From NCBI GenBank assembly GCA_003152595.1, contig PMAM01000231.1, positions 2,323 to 15,447 on the forward strand: 13,125 bases of DNA. Reading direction: 5' to 3'. Source of the DNA: Acidobacterium sp. Lineage in GTDB: Bacteria > Acidobacteriota > Terriglobia > Terriglobales > Acidobacteriaceae. The translations under genes and the position numbers were made by a program. Each line of letters starts with the position of its first letter. Position 1 is the first letter of the stretch. Positions 1 to 5,479 of the stretch are shown here, in pieces. The notes below the pieces were generated by a model that saw only the letters and a list, made by a program, of their open reading frames with translations, had not been told where the DNA came from and did not search any database.

Positions 1-147
1 CAGGGCGATCCGTTTCCGCCGGAGCTTGCGGCGCAAGGGGCGAAACCGCGCAAGCCTGCTGCGCGTGCGAAGAGCCCTCAGGGACGGTCGTCCGGTTCTG
101 TGCGCTCGAAGGCTGCGAAACGCCGGCCAAAGGGGCGTGCCCGTTGA
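1..147 (+). CDS. C-terminal fragment of an unidentified gene with a basic tail
   Basis: The reading frame is open from the first base and ends at TGA 145-147. The 48 visible residues begin QGDPFPPELAAQG and continue as a lysine/arginine, alanine and serine-rich tail ending KRRPKGRAR. Such a tail is probably disordered and could bind nucleic acid, but the family cannot be told from it. The stop overlaps the TTG start of the following VWA gene (TTGA), which suggests that the two are translated together. That overlap and the same orientation are the reasons for treating this as a real gene end. The start lies outside the window. The function is unknown. Confidence 0.55.
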   Translation, partial: QGDPFPPELAAQGAKPRKPAARAKSPQGRSSGSVRSKAAKRRPKGRAR

Positions 148-1082
148 GCCTGCTCCGTCCCGGTCTGGCAGGCACCGTTGTTCTGGGTCTGCTGCTGGCA
201 ATGGTTCCCGGAACGGCTCAGGAGGCACCCTCTTCGAACCCGCCGCGGTTCCATGTCAACGTTCACCTGGTGAACGTGTTTGTGAACGTGACGGACGCGG
301 AGGGGGCGCCGGTGGGGGGGCTGCAGCAGAACGACTTCACGCTGACTGAGGACGGAGTGCCGCAGAAGATTGCCTACTTCGAGCGCGAGACGAACATGCC
401 GCTGTCGCTGGTGCTGGCGATCGATACGAGCGGCTCGGTGCGCAAGGACACGGACATCGAGTTGCATGCCGCACGCGACTTCATGCGCGCGATGATCCGG
501 CCGGTGGATCGTGTGGACCTGATCGACTTCAACTCGTCGGCGCGCGAGGTGGTTCCCTTCACGTCGGACGTGCGACACCTGGAGTGGGGTCTGAACAATC
601 TCGACTACGGGCCGGCGACGGCGCTCTATGACACTATCTACCTCTCGGCGCAGATGCTTGGACGCAAGTCGGGGCGCAAGGCGCTCATCGTCATTTCGGA
701 TGGCGGCAATACGGTCAAGGGCGTCGACTTCCAGGAGGCGCTTGACCAGGCCGTTCGCAGCGAGGTGATGGTCTACCCGCTGATCGACCTGCCGATTCTG
801 AACGACGCCGGGCGGGATACGGGCGGGGAGCACGCGCTGATCACGCTGTCGCAGGAGACCGGCGGCAAGTACTTCTACGCGGAGTTCGGCGACGTCGCGG
901 GGGCGTTTCGCAAGATCTCCGAGGACCTGCGCACCCAGTATCTGATCGGCTATTATCCGGTGCAGCGGCGGTCACAGTCGGACTTCCGCCGTATCCAGGT
1001 CTCTCTGAAGTCCAACTCCTCCTACACGCTGCGCCATCGGCCGGGGTACTACGCCACGCCATCCCCGCCGCTGGATCAGTAA
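144..1082 (+). CDS. Secreted VWA-domain protein (VWFA-related acidobacterial family)
   Basis: The 312-residue protein has an N-terminal signal peptide (hydrophobic core about residues 8-24, likely cleavage near GTA-QEA at 25). A short beta-rich region with an 'F-x-L-x-E-D-G-x-P' element (65-73) follows, then a von Willebrand factor A domain (about 86-275). The metal-ion-dependent adhesion site is visible: D94-x-S96-x-S98, T159 in GPATALYD, and D186 in VISDGG, so metal binding should be intact. This arrangement is typical of the VWFA-related domain family that is expanded in Acidobacteria. These proteins are exported and presumably mediate protein-protein contacts; no partner is evident here. 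The chosen start is TTG 144, because it gives a complete signal peptide, has a purine-rich stretch (aaagggg) about 9 bases upstream, and overlaps the upstream stop. No ATG suits the signal peptide. Confidence 0.88.
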   Translation: MSLLRPGLAGTVVLGLLLAMVPGTAQEAPSSNPPRFHVNVHLVNVFVNVTDAEGAPVGGLQQNDFTLTEDGVPQKIAYFERETNMPLSLVLAIDTSGSVRKDTDIELHAARDFMRAMIRPVDRVDLIDFNSSAREVVPFTSDVRHLEWGLNNLDYGPATALYDTIYLSAQMLGRKSGRKALIVISDGGNTVKGVDFQEALDQAVRSEVMVYPLIDLPILNDAGRDTGGEHALITLSQETGGKYFYAEFGDVAGAFRKISEDLRTQYLIGYYPVQRRSQSDFRRIQVSLKSNSSYTLRHRPGYYATPSPPLDQ

Positions 1083-1161
1083 TCGCGACGGTGAGGACTG
1101 GCCGTCCAGGCAGACGCGCTTCGCGCACAATTGGCCGAGCCAGTCACGGGGTCCGGTTGGT

Positions 1162-1533
1162 ATGATCAAAGGCGTTGTTCTCAGCATGCTGTCCGACTCC
1201 GACATTCGCGAGCGTCTGGGCCCGCTCACCGATCCCACTCCCAGACCAGACCAGACTCCGGGGCCGTCCGCCGGCCGGATCGCCGCTCTGGTGGTGCTGG
1301 TGATCCTGCTCTGGGGCGCCGGAGTCGCGACGATCGTGCATCTGGAGAGGATCTCGCCTCGGGTACCGGAGCCAGCGTACGGGCACATCTATCGCTTCAC
1401 GGACACGCGGCACACGGTCTATCTGACGGCGAAGGAGCGGTACGTGGCCTGGGGTGCGGTCGGGGTGCCGATCCTCAGCACCGTCGCGGTGGCTCTGTTT
1501 GGGTTCCGGCGGAAGCGGCCGACGGTAGAGTGA
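1162..1533 (+). CDS. Small two-helix membrane protein of unknown function
   Basis: The 123-residue protein has a proline-rich cytoplasmic N-terminus (about 20-37), a first membrane segment at about 40-60 (AALVVLVILLWGAGVATIV) and a loop of about 35 residues with TYR/aromatic content. A second segment lies at about 95-114, with a positively charged FRRKRP tail. By the positive-inside rule both ends may be cytoplasmic and the loop periplasmic. I do not recognise a family. The start is uncertain: ATG 1162 has a poor ribosome-binding site, and ATG 1186 (MLSDSDIRERLG) is an alternative that leaves both helices intact. It lies 79 bases after the VWA gene on the same strand and could be cotranscribed. 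Downstream it converges on the methyltransferase-like gene. Confidence 0.6.
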   Translation: MIKGVVLSMLSDSDIRERLGPLTDPTPRPDQTPGPSAGRIAALVVLVILLWGAGVATIVHLERISPRVPEPAYGHIYRFTDTRHTVYLTAKERYVAWGAVGVPILSTVAVALFGFRRKRPTVE

Positions 1534-1546
1534 GAGACCGAGGGCG

Positions 1547-1630
1547 CAGGTCACAGCTCGCAGGTTACAGCGGCTCGTTCTGACTCTCTCAGGTTTCGGG
1601 TATTGAGGGGGGTCGAGGGAGTAGGGTGGA
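1547..1630. repeat. Period-7 intergenic repeats (CAGNNNN, then GGGNNNN)
   Basis: Between the two convergent genes, four consecutive heptamers all begin CAG: CAGGTCA, CAGCTCG, CAGGTTA, CAGCGGC (1547-1574). After a short spacer, GGG recurs at 1610, 1617 and 1624, again exactly 7 bases apart. These units are degenerate, so each tract alone is weak evidence. They are listed because stronger period-7 tracts occur in other gaps of this window (2419-2453, 8707-8745, 12632-12652). No function is known to me. Confidence 0.45.
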
Positions 1631-1641
1631 CGTGGAATCAA

Positions 1642-1675
1642 CAACATCCGGAGGGGTCAACCCCCCTTCGTGTTG
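1642..1675. terminator. Possible bidirectional hairpin between convergent genes
   Basis: An outer stem CAACA (1642-1646) pairs with TGTTG (1671-1675). Inside it, AGGGG (1652-1656) pairs with CCCCT (1663-1667) around a TCAACC loop, with a small internal loop between the stems. It sits between the stops of a plus-strand gene (1533) and a minus-strand gene (1728), where a shared terminator is expected. Neither side has a clear run of T, so intrinsic termination would be inefficient or would rely on other factors. Confidence 0.4.
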
Positions 1676-1727
1676 GCTAGTTGGTTAATCCCATTGAACG
1701 TCGCAGCAGAGCCAGTGCGAAGCGTGT

Positions 1728-2378
1728 TCAGCGCGTGATGATGACCTCGTAGAGATTGTCCTTGGCCAGAAAGAACCTGTATCCCGACCAGCCGGTGAAG
1801 AGTTTCTCGATCTGGCGGTTGGTGTAGACGCGCTGGACGGGATAGGGCTCCGACTCCTGCATCTCGATGTCTGAGGCCGGGGTGAGGTGATAGCGGCAGT
1901 AAGCGGTGTACGGGCCCGTGAGTTTGGAATGAAAGATGGTGAGCACCTTGCCATCGCGGAGGGTCGCATCCTTCAGGTGGGTGACCAGCGGCTGGATGAG
2001 TCCGGTGGGGATGTAGTCGAGGGTGGCCCAGAGGAGCACGACGTCGAACTGACGGCCGTGGAAGTTCAGGTTCTGTTCAAAAAAACCTGCTTCGTCGAAG
2101 CGCGGCGGGCCGCCATCCTCTTCGGGCGGGAGTTTCCACTCCTCGCGCAGGGATTCGTGGACGACATCGGCCATGTAGACGCTGTGGCCCATCTCGGTGA
2201 GGAAGTTGATGTTCTGCGGAGAGGTGGGTCCGATGTCGAGGACGCGCAGGCCATTTTCGGCGCGCAGATGTTTGAGCAGTGCCTCCCAGCCGCTGGAGTG
2301 GCGGGGAATCCTGGGCCCGGTGAGCAGCGTTGGCCCGCGCCTCTCGTCGTCTTTCTTTTTGCGGAACAGATTGACCAT
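1728..2378 (-). CDS. Class I SAM-dependent methyltransferase-like protein
   Basis: The 216-residue protein has the outline of a Rossmann-fold methyltransferase. It has a glycine-containing motif I after a hydrophobic strand (LRVLDIGPTSPQN, 44-56), and an acidic residue ending the second strand (VYMAD71). An FDVVLLWATLDYI block (111-123) matches the strand-4 region. Motif I is atypical: the usual G-x-G is replaced by GPTSP, so SAM binding is likely but not certain. The basic start (KKKDDERR) precedes a WEALLKHLR helix. The C-terminal part (YTNRQIEKLFTGWSGYRFFLAKDNLYEVII) resembles the substrate-side helix and last strands of small methyltransferases. The substrate is unknown. Start ATG 2378 has a modest AGGG about 7 bases upstream. 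It is transcribed alone, away from the first ADOP gene. Confidence 0.65.
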   Translation of the reverse strand: MVNLFRKKKDDERRGPTLLTGPRIPRHSSGWEALLKHLRAENGLRVLDIGPTSPQNINFLTEMGHSVYMADVVHESLREEWKLPPEEDGGPPRFDEAGFFEQNLNFHGRQFDVVLLWATLDYIPTGLIQPLVTHLKDATLRDGKVLTIFHSKLTGPYTAYCRYHLTPASDIEMQESEPYPVQRVYTNRQIEKLFTGWSGYRFFLAKDNLYEVIITR

Positions 2379-2418
2379 GCGCAGCCCTGAACCCTTGTTT
2401 CTGGATTGTAAACGGGAA

Positions 2419-2453
2419 GGAAGCTGGGAGCCGGGAGCGGGGGGCCGGGAGCG
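2419..2453. repeat. G-rich heptamer tandem repeat (GGGAGCN)
   Basis: Five consecutive 7-base units are visible: GGAAGCT, GGGAGCC, GGGAGCG, GGGGGCC, GGGAGCG. The GGG starts fall at 2426, 2433, 2440 and 2447, exactly in phase. Four G-runs with 4-base loops also satisfy a simple G-quadruplex pattern on the plus strand. A similar but more degenerate tract lies at 2647-2674. The tract begins 41 bases upstream of the methyltransferase-like start, so it could lie in that gene's promoter or leader. Confidence 0.7.
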
Positions 2454-2463
2454 AGCGGGAAGA

Positions 2464-2504
2464 CGAGTGGAAGGGCGAGTGGGAAGGCGAGTGGAAGGGC
2501 GAGT
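2464..2504. repeat. 12-bp tandem repeat, 3.4 copies
   Basis: The unit CGAGTGGAAGGG occurs at 2464-2475 and 2488-2499. A variant, CGAGTGGGAAGG, lies between them at 2476-2487, and a partial CGAGT follows at 2500-2504. The tract directly follows the heptamer repeat and is likewise purine-rich on the plus strand. Such short tandem repeats usually change copy number by replication slippage. No coding role is visible. Confidence 0.75.
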
Positions 2505-2646
2505 CCTTTGTTTCGTCTGTTCTTCGATCGGCGATCACTTTTCCGAGAGGGACAAAATGGAAGCCCTTTGTTTTGAAATACGGAGCGCGGTTTACAAACT
2601 TGACAACATGGGGCTCTCCCGGTGAAAGACGGTACTTAAGTCAGTG

Positions 2647-2674
2647 GGGAGCTCGGAGCCTGGAGCCGGTAGCT
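2647..2674. repeat. Degenerate heptamer repeat related to GGGAGCN
   Basis: Four in-phase 7-base units are visible: GGGAGCT, CGGAGCC, TGGAGCC, GGTAGCT. All share the core G-x-AGC. The tract looks like a decayed copy of the GGGAGCN array located about 200 bases upstream. Confidence 0.5.
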
Positions 2675-2709
2675 TGGCCGGCGGGCGAGATTTTCAAAGA
2701 GCGGCAGCG

Positions 2710-2725
2710 GCGATCCTGGGATCGC
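2710..2725. promoter_or_regulatory. Perfect palindrome GCGATCCTGGGATCGC
   Basis: The arms GCGATCC and GGATCGC flank a central TG, giving a 16-base inverted repeat ending 12 bases before the strong terminator stem. It could be a protein-binding site, or, if transcribed, a second hairpin at the 3' end of the RNA that ends at 2776. The sequence alone does not distinguish these. Confidence 0.4.
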
Positions 2726-2737
2726 GTGGAAATGCGA

Positions 2738-2776
2738 AGGGGAATGTCTGCAAGGCAGGCATTCCCCTCTATTTTT
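2738..2776 (+). terminator. Strong Rho-independent terminator with no upstream protein gene
   Basis: Bases 2738-2751 pair with 2755-2768 in a 14-bp stem with one G-T wobble (AGGGGAATG with CATTCCCCT, then CTGC with GCAG) around an AAG loop. CTA and a run of five T (2772-2776) follow. The T-run is on the plus strand only; read on the minus strand, the stem is followed by TCGCATTTCC, which is not a U-tract. No protein gene precedes it on the plus strand back to 1533. It must therefore end a non-coding transcript, end a leader of the first ADOP gene (attenuation), or stop stray transcription. Confidence 0.8.
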
Positions 2777-3000
2777 GAGGCTAACGAGGCGGAGGGGGCA
2801 ATGCAAGAAGAATCGGAGGGTGAGGCGGTACGAAGGTACTGTGTTCAGAAGCGAGCACCTCATTCTATTTATGAACAATCGGAAGTCCGTCGAATGCGTG
2901 AAACCGCCCGTTATTGGCAGATTGGGCGTGGCACGGGATTTGCACATCACCGCTTAACAAACTCACGCTTGTTGTTGTTGGATGTTGCAGAGAGCGGGAC

Positions 3001-3006
3001 AGGGGA
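3001..3006 (+). promoter_or_regulatory. Ribosome binding site that sets the ADOP start
   Basis: AGGGGA at 3001-3006 lies 5 bases before ATG 3012. This favours ATG 3012 over the in-frame ATG at 2982, which has no comparable site and would add the non-conserved peptide MLQRAGQGKT. Confidence 0.7.
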
Positions 3007-3011
3007 AAACG

Positions 3012-5450
3012 ATGTTTCATCCGATCCGCGATGCGCGTTTTGCTGTGCGCCGGTTCCGGCGTGCGCCGTTGCCGCTGGCGGCTGCCGTGATCACGCTGGC
3101 GTTGGGAATTGGGGCCAACACCGCCATCTTCAGTCTGGCGGATGCTCTGTGGATGCGGCCTTTGTCCATCCGCGATCCTGGGCACCTGATCGCGATCGAG
3201 AACATCAAGAGCCATGCAGTTGCGGATTCCGAACGCGAGAACACGGAGTCCTCGTATGCAGAGTATGAGGATGTGCGGGCTGAAGTGCCAGCCTTTGCCG
3301 ACGTGGCGGCCAGCGACGGTCGCGGGGTCGCGATGGAGACTCGCGATGGTCTGCAACTGCTGCTGGCTGAGGTGGTCAGCGACAACTACTTCGCTGTGAT
3401 GGGCGTTCGGCCGGAGCTGGGACGTTTGCCGAGCGAGGATGAGATCCGGCGCAACGGCGGCACGGTCGTGGCACTGAGCCACGCCGCGTGGAAGAGCCTG
3501 TTTGCCGGAGATGCGAGCGTGGTAGGGCGGAGGGTGACTTTCCACGGGCGGCCGGCGACGGTGGCGGCGGTGCTGCCGGCGGGGTTCACGGGCACGGAGC
3601 GGATGATCGATCCGCAGGTGTGGGTGCCGTGGTCGACATGGGTGACGTGGTGGGCCGAGGAAAGGGCGGCGCCGCGGACCTGGCGCGAGTACAGGCTGTT
3701 CGCGCGGCTGAAGCGGGGCGCGAGGTTGCAAGAGGCTGGAGAGCAGTTGCAGGCGCTGGACGCGCGTTTGGCGGCGGCGTATCCGCAGGCGAATGCAGGG
3801 CGGAATTTCCGGGCCGCATGGCAAAAAGACGAGCAAGAGACGCCGGCGAAGACGATCAGCCTGCTGCTGTTTGCGGTTTCGGGCGCGGTGCTGCTGATTG
3901 CGTGCACGAATATCGCGAGCCTGCTGCTGGCGCTGAACGACAGGAGGCGGCGGGAGACCGCGATGCGCACGGCGCTGGGGGCGAGACGCAGGGACCTGAT
4001 GGGGTCGCTGTTGACGGAGTACGGGCTGCTGGCGGCGATGGGCCTGGGTGGCGCGCTGTTTCTGGCGCGAGAACTGATGATCCTGATTCCGGCGGTGGTA
4101 CCGAACGTGGGGATACCGCTGGCGCTGGATTTTCGAATCGATCATCGGGTGCTGTTGTTCACGGCAGTGCTTGGCGTAGTGGCCGCGCTGCTGTGCGGGT
4201 TGTGGCCGGCGCTGGCTTCGACGCGCACGGCGCCGCTGGAGGCGATGCGGGTCCAGCCGGCAGCTGCGGGAAGGTTGAGGATGCCGGCGCGGAAGGTTTT
4301 CGTGACGGCGCAACTGGCCATTTCAATGGCGCTGCTGATGGCGACGGGGCTGCTGGTGAAGACACTGGCGCATCTGGGCTCGATGGATATGGGTTTCAGC
4401 AGCCACGAGAACGCGGTGCTGGTGGTCTTTACCGGAGGCAAGGAGGGTGCGCAGCGGGCAGCCGAACTGGAAGCGCTGGCGAGCCGGGTGCGAGGGGTGC
4501 CGGGTGTGCGCGATGCGAGCGTGGCGCGTGTGGGGCCGTTTCCGCTGAACGGCGGCGGCGGGACCGAGGTGGTGCTGGCGCCGGGTGAGGTTGCGTCGGA
4601 AACGGCGGGAACGCCGGTGTGGTTCAACCAGGTGGATCAGGAGTATTTCAAGGTGATGGGCGTGTCGATTGTGCGGGGGCGCGCGTTTGGAAGGCAGGAC
4701 CACGCCGGCGGGGAGCCGGTGGCGATCGTGAACCAGACGCTGGCGAAGAGGTTATTCGGCAGCGAGGACGTGGTGGGACGACGTCTGCGGGTCGGGCGGC
4801 AGAAGCCGGTGGATGCAGAGATTGTGGGCGTGGCGCGGGACGGGAAGTACAGCGACGTAAGCGAGACGGCGCAGCCCTATTTGTATCGTCCGCTGGCGCA
4901 GGAGGCGTGGTCGGATATGACGCTGATCGCAACGACGGCGGGCGATCCGCACGCCGTACTGCCGGCGGTGCGGCGGTCGATTCGCGAGGAGGATTCGGAG
5001 TTTCTGATTCTGACGACCGATACAATAAAGGACCGGATGCACCTGGCGCTGTTCTACAACCGGATGGCCGCGTGGCTGACCGCAGTGCTTGGCGGACTGG
5101 CTCTGCTGCTGACGATGGTGGGGCTGTACGGGGTGAGCGCGTATGCGGTGTCGCGGCGAACGCACGAGATTGGAGTGCGGATGGCGCTGGGCGCGCGGCG
5201 GGGGAGCGTGTTTGCTTCGGTGGTGGTCGAGGGGCTGAAGCTGGCGGCTGCCGGCGTGGTGCTCGGCACAGGGTTGTCATTGGTGGTGGGGCGATTGATG
5301 CGGAGTTTGCTCTACGACGTGCGTCCGCTGGATGTTGTGACGCTTGTGCTTGTGACGGCGGTGCTGGTGCTGACGTCGATGGCGGCGGTGGTGAGTCCGG
5401 CAGGGCGGGCGCTGCGGGTGGATCCAGCGGAAGCGCTGCGAGAGGAGTGA
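3012..5450 (+). CDS. MacB/FtsX-like permease of the acidobacterial ADOP family, short form
   Basis: The 812-residue inner-membrane protein has the duplicated MacB-permease plan. A first transmembrane helix carries the family motif ALGIGANTAIFS (30-41), followed by a periplasmic MacB-type domain (about 45-280). Helices lie at about 281-307, 334-360 and 380-402 (FtsX domain 1). The second half begins with a helix at about 430-452. A second periplasmic domain (453-687) contains the typical 'YF-x-V-M-G' and 'VAIVNQTLAKRLF' elements. Final helices lie at about 688-713, 741-762 and 773-795. FtsX hallmarks are EIGVRMALGARR (709 onward region) and the ending DPAEALREE. No ATP-binding domain is fused or adjacent, as is usual for these 'orphan' permeases, so the energy source and substrate are unknown. 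Unlike the second ADOP in this window, it lacks the roughly 75-residue soluble N-terminal prefix and has no adjacent padR. Confidence 0.87.
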   Translation: MFHPIRDARFAVRRFRRAPLPLAAAVITLALGIGANTAIFSLADALWMRPLSIRDPGHLIAIENIKSHAVADSERENTESSYAEYEDVRAEVPAFADVAASDGRGVAMETRDGLQLLLAEVVSDNYFAVMGVRPELGRLPSEDEIRRNGGTVVALSHAAWKSLFAGDASVVGRRVTFHGRPATVAAVLPAGFTGTERMIDPQVWVPWSTWVTWWAEERAAPRTWREYRLFARLKRGARLQEAGEQLQALDARLAAAYPQANAGRNFRAAWQKDEQETPAKTISLLLFAVSGAVLLIACTNIASLLLALNDRRRRETAMRTALGARRRDLMGSLLTEYGLLAAMGLGGALFLARELMILIPAVVPNVGIPLALDFRIDHRVLLFTAVLGVVAALLCGLWPALASTRTAPLEAMRVQPAAAGRLRMPARKVFVTAQLAISMALLMATGLLVKTLAHLGSMDMGFSSHENAVLVVFTGGKEGAQRAAELEALASRVRGVPGVRDASVARVGPFPLNGGGGTEVVLAPGEVASETAGTPVWFNQVDQEYFKVMGVSIVRGRAFGRQDHAGGEPVAIVNQTLAKRLFGSEDVVGRRLRVGRQKPVDAEIVGVARDGKYSDVSETAQPYLYRPLAQEAWSDMTLIATTAGDPHAVLPAVRRSIREEDSEFLILTTDTIKDRMHLALFYNRMAAWLTAVLGGLALLLTMVGLYGVSAYAVSRRTHEIGVRMALGARRGSVFASVVVEGLKLAAAGVVLGTGLSLVVGRLMRSLLYDVRPLDVVTLVLVTAVLVLTSMAAVVSPAGRALRVDPAEALREE

Positions 5451-5479
5451 AGCGGAAGCGAGAAGCAGGGGTGGGCTGA

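Larger units (their letters stand above)
2379..3011. other. Long intergenic region with repeats, palindrome and orphan terminator
   Basis: This gap separates the divergently oriented methyltransferase-like gene and the first ADOP gene. Short open frames cross it on both strands, but none has credible composition, family resemblance or a ribosome-binding site. It holds, in order: G-rich heptamers (2419-2453), a 12-bp tandem repeat (2464-2504), an AT-richer stretch (2505-2635), a degenerate heptamer tract (2647-2674), a perfect palindrome (2710-2725) and a strong plus-strand terminator (2738-2776). A further 235 bases lead to the ADOP start. TTGACA occurs at 2600-2605, but the hexamer 17 bases on (TGAAAG) is a poor -10, so no promoter is called. 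Confidence 0.6.

Noticed and set aside
1083..1161. Terminator after the VWA gene (GCGC-TTC-GCGC)
   Set aside because: The stem is only about four base pairs and no T-run follows.
2600..2628. TTGACA-17-TGAAAG as a promoter for the putative RNA
   Set aside because: The -35 is perfect, but the -10 matches only three of six positions. It is not enough to call without transcript data.
2573..3268. 231-codon plus-strand frame through the intergenic region into the ADOP start
   Set aside because: It crosses a strong terminator and overlaps the ADOP gene in another frame. It has no family resemblance.
2865..4313. Long minus-strand open frame (482 codons) opposite the first ADOP gene
   Set aside because: It is rich in Arg, Gln, His and Pro with no domain signs. 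This is the usual shadow of a GC-rich gene on the other strand, which has clear family motifs.
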